Source: Ferribacterium limneticum (lineage in GTDB: Bacteria > Pseudomonadota > Gammaproteobacteria > Burkholderiales > Rhodocyclaceae). Taken from it: a DNA stretch of 64,000 nucleotides. The translations under genes and the position numbers were made by a program. The notes beneath the pieces were generated by a model. It ran no database searches and was not told the origin of the DNA. It saw nothing but the letters and a program-made list of their open reading frames with translations. Every line of letters starts with the position of its first letter. Within the stretch, counting starts at the first letter, position 1. This document shows positions 29,470 to 38,409 of the stretch, piece by piece. The stretch spans positions 906,001-970,000 of the forward strand of contig NZ_CP075191.1 of NCBI RefSeq assembly GCF_020510625.1, given 5' to 3'.

Positions 29470-29982
29470 ATGAATGGTGCAAAGCGTTTCCGTTTGCCCG
29501 TGGCCAGCCTGCTGCTGGCGGTCTGGGTGGCAGTGGTGGGGGCGAAGGAGGAACTGGCGCCAATGCCGGTTGCCGTGGCCGAAAGCGAGGCCTTCGAGGC
29601 GGTTGGGCGTTTGTCCGACGAAGGGCTGGTCTGGTTTGTCGACCGGGCCGAGACCAATGCGCCGGTGCTGGACGCCAAGTTGGAGGTCGAGGCCAATGGC
29701 CAGATGCAGGTGGCGCAGTTTCGCCCGGAGCGGGGCGATTACCTGATTGCCGATGCCGCCTGGCTGAAGCCCTTGCGCCAACCCGGTGAACACGCCCTGG
29801 CGCTGACCTTGCTGGCCGGCGATGACAGCGATCTGCTGACGGCAACGCTGGATGTGCATGCCGACGCGGCTGATCCTCCGCTGGCTAGCGCGCAACCCTT
29901 TAGGTGGCTGCTCATCGCGAGCGGCCTGCTGGTCGGTGTGCTGTGGTGGCGACGCAGCAAGCAGAAAGGAGACCGCTCATGA
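29470..29982 (+). CDS. Membrane-anchored periplasmic protein of the efflux operon, function unknown
   Basis: A 170-residue protein: N-terminal signal/anchor (about 8-25), a periplasmic beta-rich region (VGRLSDEGLVWFVDRAETNAPVLDAKLEVEANG, then a FRPERGDYLIADAAWL segment) and a C-terminal helix (FRWLLIASGLLVGVLWW) ending in basic residues. Genes like it sit between czcC and czcB in some HME-RND operons, but I know no assigned role. ATG at 29470 is preceded by GAGGAG at 7 bp. It overlaps czcB by 4 bp. Confidence 0.72.
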   Translation: MNGAKRFRLPVASLLLAVWVAVVGAKEELAPMPVAVAESEAFEAVGRLSDEGLVWFVDRAETNAPVLDAKLEVEANGQMQVAQFRPERGDYLIADAAWLKPLRQPGEHALALTLLAGDDSDLLTATLDVHADAADPPLASAQPFRWLLIASGLLVGVLWWRRSKQKGDRS

Positions 29983-31091
29983 AACGACAGCTATGCGTAC
30001 TTGGCCTGTTGGCCACGCTCGTTACAGCAACTTTTGCACACGAGGGGCACGATCATGACGAGGCCGGCAAAAAGCCGCTGGCCGTCGGCAACCAGGCGCA
30101 GCGCCTGGCGGACGGGACGCTGTTCATTCCCAAGTCGGCGCAGCGCGGCATGGGCGTGTTGACCCTCAAGGCGGCCAGCGAGACGGTTGCCCGCTCTCTG
30201 GAACTGCCCGGCCGCGTGATCATGGACCCGCACCTTGGCGGCCGGGTTCAGGCCATGCAGCCCGGGCGCATCGAACCGGCCGGGCCGCACGGTTTGCCGG
30301 CGGCCGGCAGCCGGGTGAAGAAGGGCGAGGTGCTGGCCTGGGTGGTGCCGGCGTCCGGCGCCATCGAACGGGCCAACCAGGCGGCCACGCTGGCTGAGCT
30401 GAAAGCCGGGCTGGGTTTGGCCGAGAAGCGCCTGGCCCGCCTGCGCGACCTGGCCGATACGGTGCCGAAGAAAGATATCGACACGGCTGAAACCGAGGTG
30501 CTCAGCCTGAAAGGGCGGATCGCCGCAGTCGGTGGCGGTCTGTCCGGACGCGAGGCGCTGGTGGCGCCGGTCGGCGGTGTGCTGGCGGCGAGCAATGCGG
30601 TCGTTGGTCAGGTGGTCGAGCCCAAGGAGCTGATTTTCGAGGTTATCGATCCGGATGGCCTGCATGTCGAAGCGACCGCCTTCGATCCCATCCCGCTCGA
30701 CCAGATTGCCGCAGCGACGGTGGCGGTCGGCGACCAGGTCGTGCCGCTGAGCTACGTCGGGGCGCCGCGCCGCTTGCGGGAACAGGCTTTGCCGCTGATT
30801 TTCGAGAACCACGCCGCCGGGGCAGGCCTGGCCTTGCCCTTGGGCCAGCCGGTCAAGGTGCAGGTCAAGCTGAAGTCCACCGTGCAGGGCCTGCCGCTGC
30901 CGGCCAGTGCGCTGGTGCGCAATACCGCCAATCAGGTCGTGGTCTGGGTCAAGACGGCGCCGGAAAATTTTGCGGCGCGGGCGATCCGCAGCGAGCCGCT
31001 GGACGGCAGGCGCGTGCTGGTTACCGGTGGTTTGCAGGCCGGCGAGCGGGTGGTGGTGCAGGGCGCCAGCCTGGTCGCGCAGATTCGTTAG
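29979..31091 (+). CDS. czcB: Efflux RND periplasmic adaptor (CzcB-like)
   Basis: A 370-residue membrane fusion protein linking the inner-membrane pump to the outer-membrane channel. Signal peptide (1-19, cut at TFAHEG), then a His-rich start (HEGHDHDEAGKK) likely to bind metal. Next come the barrel-sandwich hybrid (LGGRVQAMQPGRIEPAGPHGLPAAGSRVKKGEVLAWV), the helical hairpin with QAATLAELKAGLGLAEKRLARL, and beta-barrel and membrane-proximal domains. The ATG overlaps the previous stop (ATGA). Confidence 0.88.
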   Translation: MKRQLCVLGLLATLVTATFAHEGHDHDEAGKKPLAVGNQAQRLADGTLFIPKSAQRGMGVLTLKAASETVARSLELPGRVIMDPHLGGRVQAMQPGRIEPAGPHGLPAAGSRVKKGEVLAWVVPASGAIERANQAATLAELKAGLGLAEKRLARLRDLADTVPKKDIDTAETEVLSLKGRIAAVGGGLSGREALVAPVGGVLAASNAVVGQVVEPKELIFEVIDPDGLHVEATAFDPIPLDQIAAATVAVGDQVVPLSYVGAPRRLREQALPLIFENHAAGAGLALPLGQPVKVQVKLKSTVQGLPLPASALVRNTANQVVVWVKTAPENFAARAIRSEPLDGRRVLVTGGLQAGERVVVQGASLVAQIR

Positions 31092-31101
31092 GAGGCCGGC
31101 C

Positions 31102-34100
31102 ATGTTCCAGTGGTTGCTTGAAAAAAGCCTGGGCAGCCGGCTCTTCGTGCTGGTCGCCGCGGCGGTGCTGATGGTCTGGGGCGGCTTGCAGGCGACGCGC
31201 CTGCCGGTTGATGTCTTTCCCGACCTGAACAAGCCGACGGTGACGGTGATGACCGAGGCCGGCGGCATGGCGCCGGAGGAAGTCGAGCAGTTGCTCAGCT
31301 TCCCGCTCGAAACGGCGATGAGCGGTTTGCCCGGCATTGCCAACGTGCGCTCCATTTCCAGCGCCGGGCTGTCCTTCGTCTACCTGACCTTCGACTGGCA
31401 GGTCGATGTCTATCGTGCCCGGCAGATGGTCAGCGAGCGGCTGACGGCGCTGGAGGCTACCCTGCCGCCCGGCGCGGTGCCGCGCATGGGGCCGGTTTCG
31501 TCGATCATGGGCGAGATTATGCTGGTCGCCATTCCGATACGCGGTGACGGAGCCGACCCCAAGGCAGCACGCGAATACGCCGACTGGGTGCTGCGCCCGC
31601 GCCTGATGGCGATTGCCGGCGTCTCGCAGGTTATCCCGATCGGCGGCGAGGTGCGCCAGTTCCAGGTGCGGCCGGATACCCGGCGGATGGCCGAACTGGG
31701 CATCGGCCTGGAGCAGATCGAGAGCGCCGTGCGCGGTTTCGCCGCCAATACCTCGGGCGGCTTTCTCGAACTCAATGGCCGCGAGTACCTGATACGCCAC
31801 CTCGGCCGCAGTGCGCGGCTGGAGGATCTGAAGAACGTCGCGCTGACCGCACGCGCCGGGCAACCCATCCTGTTGCGCCAGGTGGCCGAGGTCGGTTTCT
31901 CGGCCGCGATCAAGCGCGGCGATGGCGGCTTCGACGATGGGGAGGTAGCCAGCCCGGCCGTCATCCTCAGTATCCAGAAGCAGCCGACGGCCGATACCGT
32001 TGATTTGACCCGGCGCCTGGAAGCGGCGCTGGCCGACATGAAGGGCAGCCTGCCGGCCGGCATGAGCGCGCCGCAGGTGTTTTTCCGCCAGGCCGACTTC
32101 ATCGAAGCCTCGCTCGGCAACCTGCAGATGAAGCTGCTGATGGCCTCGTTCTTCGTCGCCGGGGTGCTGTTCTTCTTCCTCGGCAACTTCCGCACCATGC
32201 TCATTTCGCTGACCGCCATTCCCTTGTCCATCCTGACGGCGATCCTCGTCTTCAAGTGGCTGGGGCTGTCGATCAACACGATGACCCTGGGCGGCCTGGC
32301 CATCGCCATCGGCGAACTGGTCGATGACGCGGTGGTCGATGTCGAGAACATCCTGCGCCGCCTGAAGGAGAAGGCGGCGCGCGGCGAGGCGTATTCGGTG
32401 CGCCAGACGGTGATCGCCGCCTCACTCGAAGTCCGCACCGCCATCGTCTATGCGACGCTGATCATCGCCCTGGTCTTTGTACCGCTGTTTGCCCTCCCGG
32501 GCATCGAAGGCCGCCTGTTCGTGCCGCTCGGCATCGCTTATATCGTGGCTATCCTCGCCTCGCTGGCGGTGTCGGTGCTGGTCACGCCGGTGCTTTCATC
32601 GCTGCTGCTGCCGGCCTTGGTCAAGGAGGCGCATGGCGAGACGCGCCTGGTGATCTGGTTGAAAGGGCATTACCGGCGGACGCTGGAAGCCGTACTCGCC
32701 TCGCCGAAAGGGCTGGTCGCCGGGGCCGCCATCGCCGTCGTGCTGGCGGTGCTGGCCGTGCCCCTGTTCCCGACCACTTTCCTGCCACCCTTCAACGAAG
32801 GCTCGATCACCCTTGGCCTGCGCCTCAATCCGGGCGTGACCTTGTCCGAATCGATCCGCGTTGCCGGGGCGGCCGAGCAGGCGCTGCGCGGCTTGCCGGA
32901 GATCGCCCAGATGGGGCGGCGCACCGGGCGGGCCGAACTCGACGAGCACGCCGAGGGTGTGCACGTCACCGAGTTCGAAATCAGGCTGAAGGCGCAGGGG
33001 CGCCCAAAGGAAGCGGTCTATGCCGACATCCGGCAACGGCTGAAGGACCTGCCGGCCAGCATCAGCCTTGGCCAGCCCATCGCCCACCGTATCGACCACA
33101 TGTTGTCCGGCGTGCGGGCGCAGATTGCCATCAAGGTGTTTGGCGAAGACCTCGATACCCTGCGTTCGCAGGCCGGCCTGCTGCGCGAGCGGCTGGTGAA
33201 GATTCCCGGCATGGCCGATCTGGACATCGAGAAACAGGTGCAGGCACCGCAGATCAAGGTGCGCGTCGATTTCGACGCCGCCGCCCGCTACGGCATCTCG
33301 ACGGCGCAACTGACACGCAGCCTGCAGACACTGGTCGATGGCCAGGTGGTGACGCAGATTGTCGAAGGCAACCGCCGCTTCGATCTCGTCGTCCGCCTGC
33401 CCGAGGCGGCGCGGTCGCTCGACGGTCTGGCCAACCTGCTGATCGAGACGCCGAGCGGCCGTGTCCCGCTGTCCCGGCTGGCCAGCATCGAGGACGCCGA
33501 CGGCCCGAACCAGATCACCCGCGACGAAGGGCGGCGGCGCATCGTCATCTCGGCCAACGTGCAGGGGCGCGCGCTGTCCGCCGTCGTCGCCGACCTGCGC
33601 CAGGCGGTGGCCGAATTCCCGCTGCCCGAGGGCTATTTCATCACTCTCGGCGGCCAGTTCCAGGCGCAGGAAGAAGCGGCCCGGCTGATCGCCGTGCTGG
33701 CGCTAGGCTCGACGGCGCTGATTTTCATCGTCCTCTACAGCCGCTACCGCTCGGCGCTGCTGGCCGGCCTGATCATGGCCAACGTGCCGCTCGCGCTGGT
33801 CGGCAGCGTGCTCGGCCTGTGGCTGTCCGGCCAGCCGCTGTCGGTCGCCGCGCTGATCGGCTTCATCACGCTGGCCGGCATCGCCACCCGCAACGGCATC
33901 CTGAAGATCAGCCACTACCTCAACCTGATGCGCTTCGAGGGCGAGGTATTCGGCGTGCCGATGATCGTCCGCGGCTCGCTGGAACGGCTGACGCCGGTGC
34001 TGATGACCGCGCTGGTCGCGGCCTTCGCGCTGGCGCCGCTGCTCTTCGAGGCCGAGCAACCGGGTACCGAGATCCTGCATCCGGTCGCCGTGGTGATTTT

Positions 34101-34218
34101 CTCCGGGCTGGTCAGTTCGACCCTGCTCGATACCTTCGTAACCCCTGCCCTGTTCTGGCTGTTCGGCCGGAAACCGGCGGAGCGCCTGCTCGCCGAAGGC
34201 GGCGACGAGGCACTTTGA
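31102..34218 (+). CDS. czcA: Heavy-metal efflux RND pump, inner-membrane subunit (CzcA/CusA family)
   Basis: Proton-driven pump of 1038 residues with the 12-helix RND plan: helix 1 FVLVAAAVLMVWGG, periplasmic loop VDVFPDLNKPTVTVMTEAGGMAPEEVE, helices 2-6, a second loop, helices 8-12. Helix 4 reads AIGELVDDAVVDVEN. Classical CzcA (Zn/Co/Cd) has DFG..DGA..VEN there, so this one belongs to another HME subgroup and its metal cannot be read off with confidence. The name is by family only. ATG at 31102 follows GGAGG. Confidence 0.9.
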   Translation: MFQWLLEKSLGSRLFVLVAAAVLMVWGGLQATRLPVDVFPDLNKPTVTVMTEAGGMAPEEVEQLLSFPLETAMSGLPGIANVRSISSAGLSFVYLTFDWQVDVYRARQMVSERLTALEATLPPGAVPRMGPVSSIMGEIMLVAIPIRGDGADPKAAREYADWVLRPRLMAIAGVSQVIPIGGEVRQFQVRPDTRRMAELGIGLEQIESAVRGFAANTSGGFLELNGREYLIRHLGRSARLEDLKNVALTARAGQPILLRQVAEVGFSAAIKRGDGGFDDGEVASPAVILSIQKQPTADTVDLTRRLEAALADMKGSLPAGMSAPQVFFRQADFIEASLGNLQMKLLMASFFVAGVLFFFLGNFRTMLISLTAIPLSILTAILVFKWLGLSINTMTLGGLAIAIGELVDDAVVDVENILRRLKEKAARGEAYSVRQTVIAASLEVRTAIVYATLIIALVFVPLFALPGIEGRLFVPLGIAYIVAILASLAVSVLVTPVLSSLLLPALVKEAHGETRLVIWLKGHYRRTLEAVLASPKGLVAGAAIAVVLAVLAVPLFPTTFLPPFNEGSITLGLRLNPGVTLSESIRVAGAAEQALRGLPEIAQMGRRTGRAELDEHAEGVHVTEFEIRLKAQGRPKEAVYADIRQRLKDLPASISLGQPIAHRIDHMLSGVRAQIAIKVFGEDLDTLRSQAGLLRERLVKIPGMADLDIEKQVQAPQIKVRVDFDAAARYGISTAQLTRSLQTLVDGQVVTQIVEGNRRFDLVVRLPEAARSLDGLANLLIETPSGRVPLSRLASIEDADGPNQITRDEGRRRIVISANVQGRALSAVVADLRQAVAEFPLPEGYFITLGGQFQAQEEAARLIAVLALGSTALIFIVLYSRYRSALLAGLIMANVPLALVGSVLGLWLSGQPLSVAALIGFITLAGIATRNGILKISHYLNLMRFEGEVFGVPMIVRGSLERLTPVLMTALVAAFALAPLLFEAEQPGTEILHPVAVVIFSGLVSSTLLDTFVTPALFWLFGRKPAERLLAEGGDEAL

Positions 34219-34236
34219 TTTTTTAGGAGATTGACC

Positions 34237-34617
34237 ATGCAAACCAAACATCTACTGCCAATTACCGCTCTCCTACTCGCCCTGAGCTTGCCGACCGCCG
34301 CCATGGCCCATGCCGAACACGGCCAGCCGCAGTTCGGCGGTGTCGTTGCCGAAGCTGGCGAGGCGCAATTCGAGGTCGTCGGCAAGGATGGCAGGCTCTT
34401 CGTCCATGTCACCAACCACGGCTCCCCGCTCGATACGACCGGGGCGAGCGGCAAGCTGACGGTGCTGGCCGGCTCGGCCAAGCAGGAATATGCCTTGAAG
34501 CCGGCCGGCGGCAATCGCCTGGAGGGTTCCGGTAGCTACGGTGCTGGCGCCAAGCTGCTGCTGCAGGTGCAGTTGCCGGGCAAGAAGCTGTTGCAAGCCC
34601 GTGCGCTTGCTCGTTGA
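34237..34617 (+). CDS. Small periplasmic protein of the efflux operon, function unknown
   Basis: A 126-residue secreted protein: signal peptide to about residue 24 (AAMAHA), mature start HAEHGQPQFGGVVAEAGEAQFEVV. The mature part has the pattern of a small beta-sandwich and starts with a His-rich metal-binding-like segment, as CzcB does. Related proteins are found near metal efflux pumps; a role in metal capture is inferred from position. ATG at 34237 is used; an in-frame TTG 6 bp upstream is the alternative. Its end is 11 bp before the DUF411 gene. Confidence 0.7.
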   Translation: MQTKHLLPITALLLALSLPTAAMAHAEHGQPQFGGVVAEAGEAQFEVVGKDGRLFVHVTNHGSPLDTTGASGKLTVLAGSAKQEYALKPAGGNRLEGSGSYGAGAKLLLQVQLPGKKLLQARALAR

Positions 34618-34628
34618 AAGGAAGAGCG

Positions 34629-35093
34629 ATGAACGTGCCAATGATTTCCCGCCGTCGCCTGCTGCTTTCCCTGCTGGCGACAACTGCCCTGCCGACCTGG
34701 GCGGCACCCGCCCAACCCCGAGTCGATGTCTGGAAAGACCCGAATTGCGGCTGTTGTGGCGATTGGGTCAAGCACCTCGAGGCGGAAGGCTTTACCGTCC
34801 GCGTCTTCGCCACCGGCGCCGATGCGGCCCGTCGCCGGCTCGGCTTGCCCGATGCCTACGCCTCCTGCCACACCGCGCTGGTCGATGGCTATGTGCTGGA
34901 AGGCCACGTCCCGGCAACGGACATTCGCCGTCTGTTGGCTGAAAGGCCCAAGGCCTTGGGGCTGGCCGTGCCGGGTATGCCGGTCGGCTCGCCGGGCATG
35001 GATGGCCCGGTCTACCAGGGCCGGCGCGATCCCTACGATGTCCTGCTGGTCAGCCGTGAAGGGCGTTCGACAGTCTTTGCCCGCTACCGTTAG
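34629..35093 (+). CDS. DUF411 metal-binding protein
   Basis: A 154-residue exported protein. The N-terminus [20 protein letters not shown] looks like a signal with an RR pair. The DUF411 signature is complete: [24 protein letters not shown] (CxCC), [21 protein letters not shown], and the Met-rich MPVGSPGM. This family is linked to copper or silver handling. It ends the efflux operon, and its stop codon overlaps the queA stop on the other strand by 4 bases of span. Confidence 0.88.
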   Translation: MNVPMISRRRLLLSLLATTALPTWAAPAQPRVDVWKDPNCGCCGDWVKHLEAEGFTVRVFATGADAARRRLGLPDAYASCHTALVDGYVLEGHVPATDIRRLLAERPKALGLAVPGMPVGSPGMDGPVYQGRRDPYDVLLVSREGRSTVFARYR

Positions 35094-36139
35094 GCAGCAT
35101 CGGCGGAGCGTTCGAGCAGCATCGCGTCGCCGTAGCTGAAGAAGCGATAACGCTCGGCGACCGCGTGGGCGTAGGCGGCTCTGATGTTGTCATAGCCGGC
35201 AAAGGCCGACACGAGCATGAGCAGTGTCGATTTCGGCAGGTGAAAGTTGGTGATCAGGCGGTCGACGACCTGGAAGCGGTAGCCGGGCGTGATGAAGATG
35301 CTCGTTTCGGCCCCGCCGACACGCACGGTACCGTCAGGATTGCCAGCTGACTCCAGGGCGCGCAGGCTGGTCGTGCCGACGGCGATGACGCGGCCGCCGT
35401 TGGCCCGGGTGCGGGCGATGGCGTCGGTCGTTGTTTGCGGAATCTCGAAGCGCTCGCTGTGCATGCGGTGGTCGGCGATCTTTTCGACCCGCATCGGCCG
35501 ATAGGTGCCGGCGCCGACGTGCAGGGTCAGGAAAGCCGTGTTGATGCCTTGCTGGCGAAGCGTATCCAGCATCGCCTCATCGAAATGCAGCCCGGCCGTC
35601 GGTGCAGCAACGGCGCCCGGCTCTCGGGCATAAACCGTCTGATAGCGCGTTTCGTCAGCGCCTTCGGCCGGATGCTCAATGTAGGGCGGCAATGGCAATT
35701 TGCCAAAGCGCTCCGATAGCTCCCAGAAATCGCCCGGTTCCAGCAGTTCCAGCGCGAAAAAGTCGCCGTCGGCACCGGCCCGGCCAGTCATTTTTACCGT
35801 GAAGGCATCGGCCAGCCGCATCGTGCTCCCGGCCTTCGGCGCCTTGCTGGCGCGCACCTGGCAGATGGCGTGCGTGGCATCGACGATGCGCTCGAGCATG
35901 ATCTCCACCTGGCCGCCGGTGTCCTTCTGGCCGAAGAAGCGGGCCTTGATCACCTTGGTGTCGTTGAAGACCAGCAGGTCGCCGGCCTTCAGCAGGCCTG
36001 GCAAGTCGGCAAATTGGCGATCGACCAACTGCTCGCCGCAGACGTGCAGCAGGCGGCTGCCGCGGCGCTCGGCGGCCGGGTGCTGGGCAATCAGTTCGGG
36101 AGGGAGGGGAAAGTCGAAGTCGTCGACGGTCAGCGACAT
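35090..36139 (-). CDS. queA: S-adenosylmethionine:tRNA ribosyltransferase-isomerase
   Basis: Converts preQ1 in tRNA to epoxyqueuosine using the ribosyl part of SAM. The 349-residue protein has [52 protein letters not shown], and the C-terminal [21 protein letters not shown] at 36137-36139 is the family's usual start ([10 protein letters not shown]). It lies between two acquired regions: the efflux operon (towards tgt) and the bta islet. Confidence 0.95.
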   Translation of the reverse strand: MSLTVDDFDFPLPPELIAQHPAAERRGSRLLHVCGEQLVDRQFADLPGLLKAGDLLVFNDTKVIKARFFGQKDTGGQVEIMLERIVDATHAICQVRASKAPKAGSTMRLADAFTVKMTGRAGADGDFFALELLEPGDFWELSERFGKLPLPPYIEHPAEGADETRYQTVYAREPGAVAAPTAGLHFDEAMLDTLRQQGINTAFLTLHVGAGTYRPMRVEKIADHRMHSERFEIPQTTTDAIARTRANGGRVIAVGTTSLRALESAGNPDGTVRVGGAETSIFITPGYRFQVVDRLITNFHLPKSTLLMLVSAFAGYDNIRAAYAHAVAERYRFFSYGDAMLLERSADAA

Positions 36140-36163
36140 GGGCTGGAATCCGCGTGTGAGAAA

Positions 36164-36191
36164 CAAAAACGGCCTTCCGTCAGGAAAGCCG
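36164..36191 (-). terminator. Terminator upstream of queA, part of att-like unit A
   Basis: On the minus strand CGGCTTTCC / GGAAGGCCG (9 bp with one G-T pair, 4-nt loop) is followed by TTTTTGTTT. It lies between the tRNA-end-like motif at 36202 and the queA start, where a tRNA terminator would be. Confidence 0.75.
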
Positions 36192-36200
36192 ATATGTCGT

Positions 36201-36384
36201 TACTGGTGCCCGGGCCTTGATCTAACTGATGGTGAGGTCGTTTGTGGCAAAACGGGTTTCGTTTCCTGAAATCCGAGCGATCGCCAAAATTACCCCTCAT
36301 TCAAACCGCGTTGTACCAAAACAACAAAACGGCCATCGAGTTGAAGCGCGTTTTTGTTCAATTTAAGGAAGCGCGGATTCTACC
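36201..36384. repeat. Relic att-like junction, copy A (related to 42719-42901)
   Basis: About 184 bp that aligns end to end with 42719-42901. It begins with ACTGGTGCCCGGGCC (36202-36216), the reverse complement of a tRNA 3' end including CCA, and ends in GCGCGGATTCTACC. Shared internal words include CAAAACAACAAAACG and ATTACCCC, a decayed copy of the GTTACCCCC arm repeat. It occupies most of the 325-bp gap between queA and btaA; I see no gene in it. Confidence 0.65.
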
Positions 36385-36402
36385 ATCGCCGATCCGTTCG
36401 TT

Positions 36403-36420
36403 TTGTCATGGCATCGTAAC
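36403..36420 (+). promoter_or_regulatory. Weak Pho-box-like site upstream of btaA
   Basis: TTGTCAT GGCA TCGTAAC has the 7-4-7 layout of a PhoB site. The first heptamer matches CTGTCAT at 6 of 7 positions, the second at about 4 of 7. It is 45 bp before the btaA ATG. Plausible because betaine lipids are made on phosphate starvation, but the match is modest. Confidence 0.35.
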
Positions 36421-36464
36421 CAGCGCGCCTTAAGTTGGCAGGACTCAACTATCAGACATTTTCC

Positions 36465-37712
36465 ATGAACGCACCGGCGCCAACCAATCTTGCCATCCCT
36501 GCCAGCAGCCTTACTTTGAAAGACCGGATTGACCAGAAGATTTTCGATACGCTGTATTCGCGTTCGCTGGTTTACAACACCTGCTGGGAAGACCCCGCGG
36601 TAGACCGGAAGGCCCTGCACCTCAGTAGCGAGGATCGTGTCCTGGTCATTAGCAGCGCTGGCTGCAATGCGTTGGACTATGCGCTTCAGGGGCCAGCCAA
36701 GGTCTATGCGATCGACGCCAACCCCCGCCAGAATGCCTTGCTGGAGTTAAAGATCGCCGCAATCCGCCAGCTTGGGTTCGACGATTTCTTCGCCTTTTTC
36801 GGCAGCGGTTTTCATCCGCATGCTCGCAGTATCTATCGCCAGCATTTGCGCAATGAGTTGTCGGCATTTGCCCGCAGCTATTGGGATCGTCGCATCAACT
36901 GGTTCTGCAGCCGCCACGGCAGTTTCTATTTTCACGGCTTGGCCGGCTTCGTCGCCCGCGGTTTCCGGACCTATTTCCGGATACGTCCCGAACTGGCGCA
37001 ACAGGTTGGCGCGTTGTTCGCCTCGAAAACACTGGATGAGCAGCGTCGAATCTACGACGAGAAGATCACCAAGGAACTGTGGACGCCGGTTATCAACTGG
37101 GTGCTGAACCGGCAGCTCACCATGAGCTTGCTCGGCGTACCGCATCCGCAGCGCCGCCTGATCCAGGGGCAACATCCGGGGGGCGTTTCCGGCTTCATCC
37201 GCGATGCCATCGAGTACGTCTTTCGTCATCTGCCGGTCAGCGACAACTATTTTTGGCGTGTGTATCTGACCGGCAGCTACACGCTGGATTGTTGCCCGTC
37301 TTACCTCAAGGAGACGAACTTCCTTGCCCTCAAAGCTGGCTTTGTGGATTGCATCGAGACGCATACCTGCACGGTGACCGAGTTTCTGCAGGCCACGAGC
37401 GAGCCGATCAGCCGCTTCGTGCTGCTCGATCACATGGACTGGATGAGCTGTTATTACCCGGAGGCCTTGCTCGAAGAATGGCAGGCTATCGTCAACCGGG
37501 CTGCACCAGGCGCCCGTATCCTGTTGCGCAGCGCCCACGCCAAGCCCCCCTTTCTCGACTGGATTCAGGCCAGGGTCGGGGGCGAGCCAAAGCCGCTGCA
37601 TGAGATCGTCGATTTTGAACCGGCGCTGGCTGAACGCCTGCAGCTCGAAGATCGCGTACATACCTACGCCGGTTTTGTCATTGCCCAACTGAAGGATCAT
37701 GGCAGTCTCTGA
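36465..37712 (+). CDS. btaA: SAM:diacylglycerol 3-amino-3-carboxypropyltransferase (BtaA)
   Basis: First enzyme of betaine-lipid (DGTS) synthesis: it moves the aminocarboxypropyl group of SAM onto diacylglycerol. The 415-residue protein has the BtaA/DUF3419 pattern: LVYNTCWEDPAVDRKAL near the N-terminus, a SAM-binding segment SSAGCNALDYAL followed by VYAIDANPRQNALLELK, and the C-terminal LLDHMDWMS and ARILLRSAHAKPPF. ATG at 36465 is used (an upstream in-frame TTG is 30 bp away). Overlap with btaB is 14 bp. Confidence 0.9.
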   Translation: MNAPAPTNLAIPASSLTLKDRIDQKIFDTLYSRSLVYNTCWEDPAVDRKALHLSSEDRVLVISSAGCNALDYALQGPAKVYAIDANPRQNALLELKIAAIRQLGFDDFFAFFGSGFHPHARSIYRQHLRNELSAFARSYWDRRINWFCSRHGSFYFHGLAGFVARGFRTYFRIRPELAQQVGALFASKTLDEQRRIYDEKITKELWTPVINWVLNRQLTMSLLGVPHPQRRLIQGQHPGGVSGFIRDAIEYVFRHLPVSDNYFWRVYLTGSYTLDCCPSYLKETNFLALKAGFVDCIETHTCTVTEFLQATSEPISRFVLLDHMDWMSCYYPEALLEEWQAIVNRAAPGARILLRSAHAKPPFLDWIQARVGGEPKPLHEIVDFEPALAERLQLEDRVHTYAGFVIAQLKDHGSL

Positions 37713-38409
37713 TCTGGGCGCCGACGCGCGCGTCCTGTGGCGCCTGTTGCGGGGCCAGCCGAATCGCGGCTGCCATGCCGAGCGCCTTCAGGCTTTTTAT
37801 GCGCCCCAGGCCGATCGCTATGATGCCTTCCGTGCCAGCCTTCTTCACGGTCGGCAGGAATTGATCGACAGTCTCGAAATCTCGGCCGGCGACCGTGTCG
37901 TCGAACTGGGTTGCGGTACCGGCAGCAGTCTGGAGCGGATCGGCGAGAAGATCGGAAGTCTGGCCAGCCTGCAGATGGTCGATCTCTGCCCGGCATTGCT
38001 CGACTTGGCCCGCCAACGGGCGGCCCGCTACGCCAACGTTCAGGTCGTCGAGGCCGACGCAACGTTCTGGCAACCGGAAAAGCCGGTCGACATCGTCTTT
38101 CTTTCATATGCTTTGACCATGATTCCGGACTGGTCGGCGGTCATTGCCAACGCCCATGCAATGTTGCGACCCGGTGGACGCATCGGGCTGGTCGACTTCC
38201 ATCTGCCGACGCCGGGTGGCGCTTTGAGCAATTTTTTTTGGCGAAGCTGGTTTGGCCATGACGGGGTTCATCTGTCGTCCGAACATCTGCCCGCCTTGCG
38301 CAGCCGTTTTGTCGAACGCCGCTGCCACGAACTGCGGGCCGGTGTGCCATATCTGCCGGGATTTCGGGCGCCTTATTACCTTTTCGTCGGCGAACGCACC
38401 GCCGGATAA
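37699..38409 (+). CDS. btaB: Diacylglyceryl-homoserine N-methyltransferase (BtaB)
   Basis: Methylates diacylglyceryl-homoserine three times to DGTS. A 236-residue class I methyltransferase with YAPQADRYDAFRASLLHGRQELI, the SAM-binding glycine loop VVELGCGTGSSLERI, the acidic MVDLCPALLDLAR and VEADAT, and the C-terminal LPGFRAPYYLFVGER. It starts within btaA and its stop overlaps the next start (TAATG), so the three genes form one translational unit. btaA and btaB are often adjacent or fused. Confidence 0.9.
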   Translation: MAVSDLGADARVLWRLLRGQPNRGCHAERLQAFYAPQADRYDAFRASLLHGRQELIDSLEISAGDRVVELGCGTGSSLERIGEKIGSLASLQMVDLCPALLDLARQRAARYANVQVVEADATFWQPEKPVDIVFLSYALTMIPDWSAVIANAHAMLRPGGRIGLVDFHLPTPGGALSNFFWRSWFGHDGVHLSSEHLPALRSRFVERRCHELRAGVPYLPGFRAPYYLFVGERTAG

